A stretch of 64,000 nucleotides of DNA. It comes from JBBIPA01 sp963775935 (GTDB taxonomy: Bacteria > Chloroflexota > Dehalococcoidia > GIF9 > UBA5629). This document shows positions 54,950 to 64,000 of this stretch, piece by piece; the stretch's first letter is position 1, and the number at the start of each line of letters is the position of its first letter. The stretch covers positions 219,087 to 283,086 of the forward strand of contig CAVZKR010000008.1 in assembly GCA_963775935.1 (NCBI GenBank), in the 5' to 3' direction. The notes below the pieces were generated by a model. It saw only the letters and a list, made by a program, of their open reading frames with translations. It ran no database searches and was not told where the DNA came from. The translations under genes and the position numbers were made by a program.

Positions 54950-56329
54950 ATGGAGATCGAGAACAAAATTGCAAATTCAGCTCTGAAAATCAAATACGAG
55001 GATATTCCCTTAGATATAATCGATATAACCAAAAAACAAATTTTGGACGGATTAGGCGTAACTATTGCTGGTTCACAGGCAGCAGGAATACGTGAGCTAG
55101 TCGGGATTCTTCAAGGATGGGGTGGTGTCGAGCAAGCTACGATTATTGGTTATGGTATTAAAGTGCCTGCTCCCAACGCTGCCCAAGCAAATGCTTCGAT
55201 GATGCATGCTCTAGACTTTGACGATAGCAGCGATTCTGCAGCGATGCACCCCGGTTCAACTATTTTAGCAACGTGTCTAGCATTAGCTGAATATCAAGGT
55301 AAGTTAAGCGGCAAAGAATTAATTACATGCATGGCATGGGGTACAGACCTGATACATAGGTTAGGCAGGGCAACAAGGCCAGGTGGTAGCTTGGTTAGTA
55401 TTGGTTGGCATACTACTCCCGTTTATGGCATTTTCGGCAGCACTGGAATTTCCGGAAGAATTTTAGGTCTCGATCTAAATGAAATGATTAATGCTTTCGG
55501 CATAGCATATCATCAGTCGTCAGGCAATCTTCAATGCGTTTACGATGGGGCACTAACTAAGAGAATGGGAGCGGGGTTTGCAGCTAGAGGAGGAATGGTT
55601 TCAGCACTAATGGCGAAAGCAGGAATCACTGGGGCGGGTAATTGGCTCACAGGTCGTGCGGGACTGATAAACGTATACCATAACGGAGATTTTGATATCA
55701 ATACTTTATCAGCTGATTTCGGGGAAAAATTTGACAGCAGGTTTCTCACTTTTAAGCCCTATCCATGCTGTCGTATCTGTCATGCTTTCATTGATGCTAC
55801 GCTAAAATTGATAATCGCTCATAATATAGCAAAGGAGCAGATAGAAGAAGTACTAGTATTCGCCGGTGAAGGTGGCTATTCACTCTGTATTCCATTTGAG
55901 GTGCGAAGCAATCCAAGAAATGTTGTGGATTCCCAGTTCAGTATTCCTTGGGCTATTGCTACTGCAGCAGTTAACAGAAAACTGTCACTTTCAGATTTTA
56001 GCGAGAAAGCGATAAAAGATCAGAATATTATAAGCATCGCCCATAAAATCAAAGCTGAATTAGATCCACAGTTAATTGGGCACGGTATACAACCCGGTAG
56101 GGTAACAGTAAAAACTACTGAAGGGAAAGAATATACTGCTCAGATAGATCATCCACTGGGGAACCCAATGAATCCAATGAGTTTTGAAAACATCATTGAC
56201 AAGTTTCGTGATTGCATCTCCTATGCGGCGGAGGCAGTTGACGAAAAGAATGTAAACAAGATCATAAAATTTGTCCGTAATCTTGAAAAAAGTGAAAATA
56301 TATTGGAGATAGTTAATTTGATAAACTGA
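54950..56329 (+). CDS. MmgE/PrpD family protein 3
   Basis: 459 residues: LDGLGVTIAGSQAAG, HALDFDDSSDSAAMHPGSTILA, and GALTKRMGAGFAARGGMVSALMA. This subtype (TKRMGxGFAARxG) differs from copies 1 and 2. Its relatives are often decarboxylases, dehydratases or epimerases of acidic substrates. AAGGAG site before ATG 54950. A 194-nt gap upstream shows no gene. Confidence 0.83.
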   Translation: MEIENKIANSALKIKYEDIPLDIIDITKKQILDGLGVTIAGSQAAGIRELVGILQGWGGVEQATIIGYGIKVPAPNAAQANASMMHALDFDDSSDSAAMHPGSTILATCLALAEYQGKLSGKELITCMAWGTDLIHRLGRATRPGGSLVSIGWHTTPVYGIFGSTGISGRILGLDLNEMINAFGIAYHQSSGNLQCVYDGALTKRMGAGFAARGGMVSALMAKAGITGAGNWLTGRAGLINVYHNGDFDINTLSADFGEKFDSRFLTFKPYPCCRICHAFIDATLKLIIAHNIAKEQIEEVLVFAGEGGYSLCIPFEVRSNPRNVVDSQFSIPWAIATAAVNRKLSLSDFSEKAIKDQNIISIAHKIKAELDPQLIGHGIQPGRVTVKTTEGKEYTAQIDHPLGNPMNPMSFENIIDKFRDCISYAAEAVDEKNVNKIIKFVRNLEKSENILEIVNLIN

Positions 56330-56420
56330 TACTCATAATGATTTAATGACAAATTAGAGAATGATAACAGATAAAATGAGTATCAACAATCTTGAAGATT
56401 AAATTTAAGGAGCGGTGGAT

Positions 56421-57191
56421 ATGCCGAAGCAAGACGACTTCGTTGAAATCACTTTCCCTAGTTCGCCATCCAACAAAATCAGATTCCTAGATTTGACACA
56501 GCCTATCGGACCAAATATTCCACAAGTAGGATTCCCTAAATTTGCTTCATCATCGTTTGCTGATTATAAAAAAAACGGCGCTTATGCGCGTATGGTAACG
56601 ATGGTCGAACACCTCGGTACACATGTTGATGCCCCTAGTCATTTCGTAAAAGGGCAAATTAATATTGATAAAGTCCCCTTTTCACAACTTATTGGACCAG
56701 CTGCAGTCTTTCATATTGAAAAAAGAGTTACTGAAAATCCTGACTATAGACTAAATCTTGAAGATGTAAACGAGTGGGAAAGGAAAAATGGCAAGATACC
56801 AAAAGGCGCAATAGTGCTACTAGCTACAGGGTGGGACAAATGGTGGCATTCCACCGATCAATCCAAATACCTCAACGTCGACAAAAATGGCAATGAGCAT
56901 TTCCCCGGAATCTGCAATGAAGTCTTTGATTTTCTCGTATATAAACGCGATATTAAAGGAGTTGGGGTGGATTGCTTTCGTCCAGAAGGGGGATTGGGGC
57001 CTCCGGTCGTTCCAGGAACCAGGGTGCCACGTCATGGACATAACGTTCTATGCGCTGCAGGAAAGTTGATTGTTGAGAACATGCGTAATCTATATTTCCT
57101 TCCCGATACAGGGGCACTGGTAATTCTTGGAGTTATTCCATATGAAAATGGCTCAGCTGGACAAGCACGTGTTATTGCTTTGTTGCCCTAG
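56421..57191 (+). CDS. Cyclase-family metal hydrolase (kynurenine-formamidase-like)
   Basis: 256 residues. The metal-binding motif HLGTHVDAPSHF (64-75) defines the cyclase/KynB family (PF04199), which hydrolyses amides, lactones or isatin-like rings; a later GVDCFRPEGG and VPRHGHNVLCA complete the site. In this cluster it may open a lactone or cyclic intermediate. AAGGAG site 8 nt before ATG 56421. Confidence 0.83.
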   Translation: MPKQDDFVEITFPSSPSNKIRFLDLTQPIGPNIPQVGFPKFASSSFADYKKNGAYARMVTMVEHLGTHVDAPSHFVKGQINIDKVPFSQLIGPAAVFHIEKRVTENPDYRLNLEDVNEWERKNGKIPKGAIVLLATGWDKWWHSTDQSKYLNVDKNGNEHFPGICNEVFDFLVYKRDIKGVGVDCFRPEGGLGPPVVPGTRVPRHGHNVLCAAGKLIVENMRNLYFLPDTGALVILGVIPYENGSAGQARVIALLP

Positions 57192-57368
57192 ATATTTATA
57201 GAATAGAAGCAGGGCTTTTTCTAACATAAGTGAGGAACACTAAGGAAAAAAATATCTTGCATTATAGAATCAAGCAGAGTATTAGAAGGAGGAGTAGTAA
57301 AATGTGAAGGATTTAAGGACAAAATATGACAACTATACAAATTATGTAACAAAGGAGGAGTACAAAAA

Positions 57369-58361
57369 ATGAGAACTAAATTGTTAATGTTTTTCGTAAT
57401 GTGTTTATTAGTTGTGAGTATTGGTCTGGTTGGATGCACTCCGTCTGCTCCACAAACAGTGACCCTCAAAGCGATATCATCATGGCCATCTAACATGGGT
57501 AATATGACCAAATTCAATGAATGGGTTAAAAAAGCCAATGAAGCCAGTCAGGGAAAATTTAAAATTGAATACATAGGTGGGCCAGAAAATATACCCTACA
57601 ATGAACAAGTCGGAGCACTGAAAAGGGGAGTGGTGGATCTCGTCCAGACCGCCGGCGGCTATTACATGGGGGATATCCCCGAAGTCTTTTCACTAGTCCT
57701 TTCTCAATTAAATCCTGTAGAGGAAAGGAAAAGTGGTTTCTACAATCTTCTGAACGAAGTTCATAAGAAGCACGGCCTGTTCCTCATGGGCAGGACACAA
57801 GCATATATACCGCTTGCCTACTTCTGCTTCAATGTAGATGCCAAAGGGCCCAAGGATTTAGAAGGTTTGAAGTTCCGCAGTAATCCACCATATGATCCAC
57901 TATTGAAGGAAATGAAGATTGTCCCTGTAACCATGGGAGAACCTGAAATTTTCACTGCAATGCAACAGAAGGTGGTTGATGGATTTTTAAAGAATATATC
58001 AACTGGGTTTGTTAATGTGGGACTTGAAAAAGTAACCAAGTACATATTAAATATTGGATTATGGCAATCGCCAACTGTTGTCGTATTCAACCTTGATTCC
58101 TGGAATAAGCTTCCGGCTGACGCCCGCAAAATACTATCTGATACATTTTTACAGATGGAAGCAAACCAGATGAGTTTCTGGGCTGAACAGAACAATGCGG
58201 AACTCAAGAAGGCCGCTGATGCGGGTGTAATATTGAAGGAATGGTCAGCTGCAGATACCAAATGGTTAATCGATGCGGCTTTTAGGACCGGCTGGGATGC
58301 AACATTGCCAAAATGTCCAGAGTATGGTCCGAAATTGAAAGAGCTGTCCATGAAAAAATAG
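57369..58361 (+). CDS. dctP: TRAP transporter substrate-binding lipoprotein (DctP family)
   Basis: 330 residues with a lipobox ending at Cys23 (GLVGC). The DctP-type fold has MGRTQAYIPLAYFC, DLEGLKFRSNPPYDPLLKEMK (split by blocks) and a conserved arginine region that coordinates carboxylates. It captures the substrate outside the cell for the Q/M membrane parts downstream. Strong GGAGGAG site. Confidence 0.9.
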   Translation: MRTKLLMFFVMCLLVVSIGLVGCTPSAPQTVTLKAISSWPSNMGNMTKFNEWVKKANEASQGKFKIEYIGGPENIPYNEQVGALKRGVVDLVQTAGGYYMGDIPEVFSLVLSQLNPVEERKSGFYNLLNEVHKKHGLFLMGRTQAYIPLAYFCFNVDAKGPKDLEGLKFRSNPPYDPLLKEMKIVPVTMGEPEIFTAMQQKVVDGFLKNISTGFVNVGLEKVTKYILNIGLWQSPTVVVFNLDSWNKLPADARKILSDTFLQMEANQMSFWAEQNNAELKKAADAGVILKEWSAADTKWLIDAAFRTGWDATLPKCPEYGPKLKELSMKK

Positions 58362-58482
58362 AAAAATCATGTTTTAAGTTATTATTGGAGTCATAGGTAA
58401 ACTACACCAATTACTGAACCGTTGTTACTTGGCAAATAAATTCAGCCGAGGGGTTAGTGCTAATGTAGTGTTTGACTGCAGA

Positions 58483-58519
58483 CTAACTAAGTATATTGAT
58501 TAGGATAATACTTAGTTAG
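58483..58519 (+). repeat. Inverted repeat between dctP and dctQ
   Basis: Perfect 12-bp arms CTAACTAAGTAT and ATACTTAGTTAG with a 13-nt loop, inside the 183-nt gap between dctP and dctQ. The stem could act as an mRNA processing or attenuation element that keeps the binding protein in excess, or as a protein site. No T-run follows, so it is not a plain terminator. Confidence 0.65.
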
Positions 58520-58544
58520 GGCACGGGCTAAAAGGAAGGCTCAG

Positions 58545-59093
58545 ATGAGTACAGAATGGGCTCACAGAAAAAATAAACCCAGTTGTAAACTAACAGGGTT
58601 AATGGGTCATATCCTGGATGGAGCCATAAGTACGATGGCTTATATTGCGATGGTATTGCTGGCCTTCGCATGGTTATCAGTGTGTGCCGATGTGATTTGC
58701 AGATACTTTTTATCGAGACCTATACCCTGGGCAACAGAGGTGACTGAATATATACTACTTCAAATTACATTATTAGGTGCCGCCTGGCTGCTTAGAAAAG
58801 AAGGCCATGTGAATGTAGATGCGTTAACTACCCATCTGAGCCAAAAAACTCAGGCAATCCTTAATGTTATAATCTCTTATATTTGTGCTTTAGTGTGTTT
58901 GATTGTTGCTTGGTATGGTATAACCGTTGTTCATTTGCTATTTCAAGAACAGAGTATCATTCCTAAACAGCTGGAAATTCGAAAGTACATAGTATACAGT
59001 GTAATTCCTCTCGGCTATCTAGTACTCTGTGGCCAATTTATTAGAAGAGGACATAGATTTTTTAGGACTTGGAAATCTCTTCATGATCAATAA
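58545..59093 (+). CDS. dctQ: TRAP transporter small membrane subunit (DctQ family)
   Basis: 182 residues with four membrane helices. Family pattern: VCADVICRYFLSRPIPWATEVTEYILL in the second block (RPIPWATE) and LRKEGHVNVDAL before helix 3. AAGGAAGG site. Confidence 0.9.
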   Translation: MSTEWAHRKNKPSCKLTGLMGHILDGAISTMAYIAMVLLAFAWLSVCADVICRYFLSRPIPWATEVTEYILLQITLLGAAWLLRKEGHVNVDALTTHLSQKTQAILNVIISYICALVCLIVAWYGITVVHLLFQEQSIIPKQLEIRKYIVYSVIPLGYLVLCGQFIRRGHRFFRTWKSLHDQ

Positions 59094-59146
59094 CGGGAGA
59101 ACAAAATCTAAAAAATAGGGAGCAACCTATTAATGGAGATATATTA

Positions 59147-60457
59147 ATGGAATGGTGGCTTGCCGCTGTACTGCTTTTTGGTGGCCTGCTAATCTTACTG
59201 GCTCTCGGTGTTCCAGTGGCTTTTGCCTTTTTACTAATAAACGTTGTATGGGCATTTGTACTATGGAACGGAACAGCAGGATTACAGCAATTAATTTTCA
59301 GTGTTTTTGAATCTGTCACTAGTTTCACGCTACTTCCAATACCTCTTTTTATTATATTGGGTGAGGTATTATTCCGCGCCAATATTGTAACAAATCTTTT
59401 CGATGCCCTGGACAAATGGATTGGCCGCTTACCTGGTAGGCTAAGTATTTTGTCTATAACTGGAGGCACTTTATTAGGAGCCCTGAGCGGTTCCAGCCTG
59501 GCTTCAACAGCAGTTATGGGAACTTTAATGTTACCTGAGATGGTTAAACGGGGATATAAAAAACCGATGTATCTAGGCCCTTTGATGGGAGCTGGCGGCT
59601 TGTCTATGATTATCCCTCCCAGTGGCATGGCAGTTTTCTTGGGAAGCCTGGCACAGATTTCCATTGGCAAACTGCTGATGGGGGGTATTGTGCCAGGCTT
59701 AATATTGGCATTCTGCTACATTACCTATGTTATCGTTCGATGTTCCCTTCAACCTGATTTAGCACCGCTTTATTCAGTCACAAGCTTCTCACTACTTGAC
59801 AAGATTACCTCCACACTTCGGTATATATTGCCATTAGCATTAATTGTTTTCTTGGTTATCGGCCTCATATTTTTAGGGGTAGCCACACCTACGGAATCGG
59901 CTGCCGTAGGAGCCCTGGGAGGTTTTGTATTAGCATTTTTCTATAGAGGGTTAAATTGGCAAGTAACTAAAACTGCTTTGATAAGCGCCGTGGAAGTTAC
60001 CGTTATGATGTTCATTATTCTGACAGCCTCCACTGCCTTCAGCCAGCTTCTCTCTTTTTCTGGCGCCAGTCGTGGAATAGTCAGTACGATTTTGAGTTTG
60101 CCGGTTGCACCAATAGTAATCGTGTTATTTATGCAAATCATTATAGCCATTTTAGGCTGTTTTATTGATGCTAATTCTATTTGTATGATAACACTTCCTA
60201 TATATATGCCTCTTATCAAAACTCTGGGATTTGACCCGATATGGTTCGGGTTACTGGTACTACTCAACGTTGAAGCGGGAACCAAGACACCACCGTTCGG
60301 TTTTTTGCTGTTTTGTATGAAAGGTTTGGCTCCAAAGGATACAACCATGATGGAGATTTATAGCAGTGTTGCGCCATTTGTCGCCATTGAGTATGGTGTG
60401 ATACTTCTTCTCATGGCTTTTCCAATGATAGCACTCTGGTTACCCAATAAAATTTGA
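59147..60457 (+). CDS. dctM: TRAP transporter large membrane subunit (DctM family)
   Basis: 436 residues, about twelve hydrophobic segments. Signatures: ALGVPVAFAF, GTLLGALSGSSLASTAVMGTLMLPEM (blocks), GIVPGLIL, VATPTESAAVGALGGF, and the C-terminal NVEAGTKTPPFG. It forms the sodium-driven channel with DctQ. Confidence 0.93.
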   Translation: MEWWLAAVLLFGGLLILLALGVPVAFAFLLINVVWAFVLWNGTAGLQQLIFSVFESVTSFTLLPIPLFIILGEVLFRANIVTNLFDALDKWIGRLPGRLSILSITGGTLLGALSGSSLASTAVMGTLMLPEMVKRGYKKPMYLGPLMGAGGLSMIIPPSGMAVFLGSLAQISIGKLLMGGIVPGLILAFCYITYVIVRCSLQPDLAPLYSVTSFSLLDKITSTLRYILPLALIVFLVIGLIFLGVATPTESAAVGALGGFVLAFFYRGLNWQVTKTALISAVEVTVMMFIILTASTAFSQLLSFSGASRGIVSTILSLPVAPIVIVLFMQIIIAILGCFIDANSICMITLPIYMPLIKTLGFDPIWFGLLVLLNVEAGTKTPPFGFLLFCMKGLAPKDTTMMEIYSSVAPFVAIEYGVILLLMAFPMIALWLPNKI

Positions 60458-60564
60458 CATACAATCGCCGTTGACATAGTTCTTAAGCTAAGATGTTAAC
60501 CGCGGATATGTCATATGTAGATAGCAATAATTAGTATGAGACTATTGAATGAAGGTGATAACTG

Positions 60565-61992
60565 GTGAATTCCATTAAAAAAGTAGTGATAGTAGGAGCC
60601 GGTGGTGCCGGTCTGGCAGCCGCCGTATCTGCTTTGCAGGCTAAACCAAGCGTTGACTTGACTGTTCTTGAGCAAAATGCCACTTATGGTGGTATCACGC
60701 AAATATCCACAGGAATAATACGGGCTTGCGATTCCCCATTACAAAAAGCTGTTGGACGGCAAGGAGTAAGCAAAGCAGACGCATTCCATCAATATTTGAA
60801 AACGGGATTAAATCATCAAGACCCGGAAATTTTAGAAGAGTTTGTAGAGAAAAGTGGTGAGGCTATAGAATGGCTGATTTCTTTGGGTTGTAAAATAGAG
60901 CTTCTTAACGATTTCCTGCATGGAGTAATTGCAGCCAGAGAGGGCCTTTCTGGTGGAACAGGTATAACTGAGACCCTCTATAATGCTGCTAGGAATATGG
61001 GAACAAAGTTTTTATTTGAAACTATGGCTACCGATTTAATTACTAATGATAAAAAAGAGGTGGTTGGAGTAAAGACAAACACCAGAGATAATAGGACCAT
61101 TCGTCTTGAAGCCGATGCCGTAGTACTGGCTGACGGCGGCTTTTGGGGAGCCGATGCAGTAGCTTTCGATAAAGATGTTCCAGCACATTTAAAGGAGGTT
61201 ATTATTGCTGCCGAGGGCTCATATCCTCAAGGTGGTAAAGGAGACGGGGCCAGAATGGCAAGAGCTGTAGGAGCTGAACTCCAAAATATGGAGTTCCTTG
61301 AATATACTGCTCAGCGCTACATTGATAGCCGGGGCAATTTGTGCCCAATTCATGGGTCAGATACCATATGGTCGCAGGGAGCTTCTATTATTCTCAACCA
61401 GAGTCTTGAAAGATTCCTTAATGAAGACTTATGTTATGCAAAAGAGACACTGACTGATGAGATAGCTCGTGAGTTGATCAAGAGACATGAAAAATGGTTC
61501 TGGAATATCTGTGATGAAAAAAGCAAAGAAAATACCTACAGGATCCGCTTCTGGATAAGTAAGGGCTTCATCGAAGACGGATTTATGTTAGTTGGCAATA
61601 CAATCAAGGAATTAGCTCAGAAGATGGGTGTAGACCCGGTAAAGCTGGAGGCAACTATATCCCGATACAATAGCTATTTTGCTCAAGGACTAGATCGTGA
61701 CCCTCAGTTTGGCCGAGACTTGAAAAGAGAGAGAGCACACCCACTTAATCAGCTTCCTTTTTATGCAATAAGAGCTGGTATCCAATGCAATAACCGGCGA
61801 GGCGGTATATCTACGGATGAAGATGCCCATGCTCTTAAACAAGATAATAAACCTATACCCGGACTGTATGTAGCCGGATCTTCCATGAATGCAGTCAAAT
61901 TTGATGGTATGGGCTGGCTAAGTGGAACCGGATTAACCGCCTGCACGGTTTGGGGTAAGGTTGCTGGGCGAAATGCTGCCCTAGGTATATAA
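60565..61992 (+). CDS. FAD-dependent dehydrogenase/reductase, fumarate-reductase-like (second copy)
   Basis: 475 residues: GAGGAGLAAAVSA (11-16 core), QNATYGGITQISTG, ADAVVLADGGF, and a C-terminal flavin segment PIPGLYVAGSSMNAVKFDGMGWLSGTG. Related to 3-ketosteroid dehydrogenase/fumarate-reductase flavoproteins but not closely to the first copy at 44.4-45.9 kb. GTG start after AAGGTGA. It closes the catabolic cluster and may oxidise the same or a later intermediate. A TTGACA at 60471 has no good -10. Confidence 0.8.
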   Translation: MNSIKKVVIVGAGGAGLAAAVSALQAKPSVDLTVLEQNATYGGITQISTGIIRACDSPLQKAVGRQGVSKADAFHQYLKTGLNHQDPEILEEFVEKSGEAIEWLISLGCKIELLNDFLHGVIAAREGLSGGTGITETLYNAARNMGTKFLFETMATDLITNDKKEVVGVKTNTRDNRTIRLEADAVVLADGGFWGADAVAFDKDVPAHLKEVIIAAEGSYPQGGKGDGARMARAVGAELQNMEFLEYTAQRYIDSRGNLCPIHGSDTIWSQGASIILNQSLERFLNEDLCYAKETLTDEIARELIKRHEKWFWNICDEKSKENTYRIRFWISKGFIEDGFMLVGNTIKELAQKMGVDPVKLEATISRYNSYFAQGLDRDPQFGRDLKRERAHPLNQLPFYAIRAGIQCNNRRGGISTDEDAHALKQDNKPIPGLYVAGSSMNAVKFDGMGWLSGTGLTACTVWGKVAGRNAALGI

Positions 61993-62295
61993 TATAGTGC
62001 TTAGTTCCTTGTTTTATTGGGCATTTCAGTGAAATAAGCCACCACGTCAGGTAATGGTAATGATGCCAAGATGTCTATCGCGACTGCGTCGGTGTAAGGT
62101 CAGAATTGTACAATATCATAAGGAGATTGTTATCTGCGAGGAAGCGGATATTATTGGCATTAGATAAAGGGCCAGTATTTGCAGTCCTCCTCTTGGCGCG
62201 TACTATCACGTAGTGGTAGCTCGCGATCGCCTCTCGTTGCTGGTAGCCATTGTCAAGTACTCAGGATAACAGGTGAAATGATTGCTTTCTATGCT
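61993..62295 (+). other. Gap without a gene, convergent end of the catabolic cluster
   Basis: No supported reading frame; one imperfect palindrome around CTATCACGTAGTGGTAG. No terminator could be identified with confidence. Confidence 0.5.
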
Positions 62296-62712
62296 TTAAG
62301 ACACACCCAACGCTTGCGCAGCCTTGCTAATGTCACCTGGTTTGACCCATAGGATGGCTCCATAACGTCCTTCGCCATTAGCGACGGCTTGCATGGCTGT
62401 GACATTAATCTGAGCCTGTTTCAGCTTGCCAAGTACGTCAGCTACGGCGCCTAAGCGGTCCTCGCCCTGGATCAGGAAAGCAATCTTTGGCCCTACCATC
62501 TTGATCCCCGCTTTTTTTGCTGCTGCTAGAAAGGCATCTTTATCGGATGGCACGAAGTCGAGCTGAGCACGTCCCCAGCTCGTTGGGAAACCGGTATGGG
62601 CAATTAGATTGACACCCGCTGCCTTGAGTGTATCGAAAACCTTAGCACCCTCTCCAGCTTGATTAGGAATCACAGTATAATAGTACTCAATGCGTTGCAA
62701 GATCTCCGCCAT
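62296..62712 (-). CDS. ACT-domain protein (two ACT repeats)
   Basis: 138 residues from ATG 62712 (GGAGG 8 nt upstream). Two ACT-like halves: first YYTVIPNQAGEGAKVFDTLKAAGVNL, second AFLIQGEDRLGAVADVLGKLKQAQINVTAMQA. ACT modules bind amino acids or small acids to regulate enzymes. No enzyme domain is fused. Function unknown. Confidence 0.8.
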   Translation of the reverse strand: MAEILQRIEYYYTVIPNQAGEGAKVFDTLKAAGVNLIAHTGFPTSWGRAQLDFVPSDKDAFLAAAKKAGIKMVGPKIAFLIQGEDRLGAVADVLGKLKQAQINVTAMQAVANGEGRYGAILWVKPGDISKAAQALGVS

Positions 62713-62721
62713 GGCCTGCAC

Positions 62722-63091
62722 CTCCTACAAACAAATTCCCCTGAAATTATCATAGGCGGTTCAAGTTTTTGCGTCAAGTAGAACCATCAGACAAAAGTCT
62801 GATTGTATGACGAATATATCAAAAGGCTGCTAAATGATAAGAACGGCTTGCCACGAGTACTAAAAGAAAACAACTCATCAGTTGTACACTTCCACTAAAC
62901 GAAATAGCGTTTCGTTCAATTTGAACTCCGCGGGCTAGCCTTAAGTCTCGCTGATTTTATCAGAAGGCTCAGGCTCGCTAGCTTTTGAACACGGCCCCGC
63001 TTTCCCCTCCACTTTTCGCCATATTCTGCATAGGGTATAATGTCAAATAGACGCATTGTTTCCGTAGAAATCCGACAGTCCATGTACAATC
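62722..63091 (+). other. Hairpin-rich gap before the transposase gene
   Basis: No gene. Perfect small inverted repeats: TCAGAC/GTCTGA (62787-62802, loop AAAA), AACGAAA/TTTCGTT (62898-62916, loop 5 nt) and CTGAT/ATCAG. The left end of the insertion sequence should lie here, but I could not identify matching terminal repeats because the right end is cut by the window. Confidence 0.45.
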
Positions 63092-63988
63092 ATGGACATG
63101 CAAAACAGTACATTAATCATTCTTTGCTGGGAGCTCTATGAACAAGGAATATCGAAGTCAAGCATTGCTGAACGGCTGCAAAAGAATCGGGAAACCATCC
63201 ATATCTGGGTCAAAGGGATAGAACAATACGGGCTGTTACATTTCCTGGACAGGTATGAACAAGCAAAAAAGGGGGAAAGAAAAAGCAGGCAGGTCGACCC
63301 GGTAGTAAAGCGGTTGGTATGGAAGATCAGAGAACGCGAATATCACTGTTGTGGTCAGAAAATCCAATACTTTCTCCATAATGAATATGGCATTCATCTT
63401 TGCGTTCCCAAGATATATGAGATACTTGCTGAGAAGTATGTGATCCGGTCCAAATGGAAGAAAAATAAAGGGAGAGGGCCAATACCTACAGCTTCAATGC
63501 CCAGGGAAGTAATTCAGATGGATACCATAGACTTTGGAGATATTTACGCTTTCACCGCTATTGATATTTTCACTAAGGAAGCTGATATTCTGATGGCGCC
63601 AGAGCTAACCGCCCACTATGGACACAAGTTTCTTTCCCAGAGTATGAAGAGAAGATACGAAGGGCACGTACATCTCATACAGACTGACGGCGGGCCTGAG
63701 TTTAAAGCAGATTTCCTCATGCATGTAAATTCGTTTTGTGATCGGCATAGAGTTGCCAGGCCTTATCGTAAAAATGAGCAGTCTTATATTGAGAGTTTTA
63801 ATCGAACAGTGAGAAAAGAATGCCTTGGCTGGATGAACTATAAAACGAATCAATTAAGCCAGTGCAGAGAAATGGTAGAATCCTTTCTGATGCGATATCA
63901 TTATCACCGTCCACACATGAGCTTAAATATGACACCCCCGCTAATTGTTAAAAAGGAGGAAGATTGTCGGATATTTACGGAGAATTAA
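63092..63988 (+). mobile_element. IS481-like DDE transposase gene
   Basis: 298 residues with an N-terminal helix-turn-helix (ISKSSIAERLQKNRETIHIWVKG) and an rve-type integrase core. The catalytic triad is Asp144 (QMDTIDFG), Asp199 (QTDGGPEF) and Glu234 (YIESFNRTVRKE), 34 residues after the second Asp. The end RYHYHRPHMSLNMTPP is typical of this family. The gene is intact; the right end of the element lies beyond the window. Confidence 0.88.
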
Positions 63989-64000
63989 GCGATAGATGGG

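Noticed and set aside
43329..61992. Complete nicotinate fermentation pathway
   Set aside because: Only the last three enzyme types are represented; nicotinate hydroxylase, methyleneglutarate mutase and others are missing.
1..64000. CRISPR arrays or reductive dehalogenase genes
   Set aside because: No regular repeat-spacer pattern and no RdhA motifs seen.

Overview
The window looks like a chromosomal piece of a strictly or facultatively anaerobic bacterium of the Chloroflexota, most likely class Dehalococcoidia. I infer this from gene order and protein character (a Dehalococcoidia-like EF-Tu with a cysteine cluster, an AtpI-led F-type ATP synthase operon, SecD and SecF as separate genes, zinc-ribbon/DUF948/YtxH small proteins, AT-rich DNA). 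No rRNA or reductive dehalogenase is present to confirm it. Promoters of the standard TTGACA-17-TATAAT type can be read directly in many gaps.

Region 1 (1-35.7 kb) is core genome. On the minus strand, a strong promoter drives tRNA-Thr, tRNA-Tyr, tRNA-Thr, tuf, rpmG, secE and nusG. Back to back with it is a bifunctional-nuclease-family gene. The complete ATP synthase operon follows (I-a-c-[36-aa membrane peptide]-b-delta-alpha-gamma-beta-epsilon). Next come khpA/rpsP, nfi, prfB (programmed frameshift) coupled to a membrane-anchored metallopeptidase, radC, a LOG-family gene, a beta-CASP nuclease, a peptide-binding lipoprotein, GTP-dependent PEP carboxykinase and an HDAC-family deacetylase. After these lie secF/secD, cca, proBA, rph, a NEW3-protein/ABC exporter operon, small envelope proteins, a nitroreductase and a DUF1786 protein. 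secD and cca together carry seven frame breaks within 1.8 kb, which looks like a local sequence-quality problem or joint decay.

Region 2 (35.8-43.0 kb) is a 7.2-kb genomic island in the 3' end of tRNA-Gly(TCC). It is bounded by 50-bp direct repeats with one mismatch. It holds a frameshifted tyrosine recombinase, a DUF262/HNH (GmrSD/SspE-like) protein, a 5'-truncated DNA methyltransferase fused head-to-head with a 5'-truncated HerA-type ATPase/nuclease, and a divergent pair. That pair is an unknown 420-aa protein with a possible HEPN motif and a 165-aa PD-(D/E)XK nuclease-like protein. I regard the pair as a candidate undescribed defence module. A decayed second copy of the attachment/arm region lies just outside the right end.

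Region 3 (43.3-62.0 kb) is a single large catabolic cluster. It has an IclR regulator diverging from a tricarballylate-dehydrogenase-like flavoprotein, an isocitrate-lyase-superfamily lyase, a two-subunit aconitase-family hydratase, ETF beta/alpha, three different MmgE/PrpD proteins, a PrpF-type isomerase, a cyclase-family hydrolase, a TRAP transporter (P, Q, M) and a second fumarate-reductase-like flavoprotein. Isomerase, hydratase and lyase together match the three-step logic of methylitaconate -> dimethylmaleate -> dimethylmalate -> pyruvate + propionate known from nicotinate fermentation. The cluster therefore probably imports and degrades a branched or unsaturated di- or tricarboxylic acid; the exact substrate cannot be read from sequence. 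The window ends with an ACT-domain protein and an IS481-like transposase gene.
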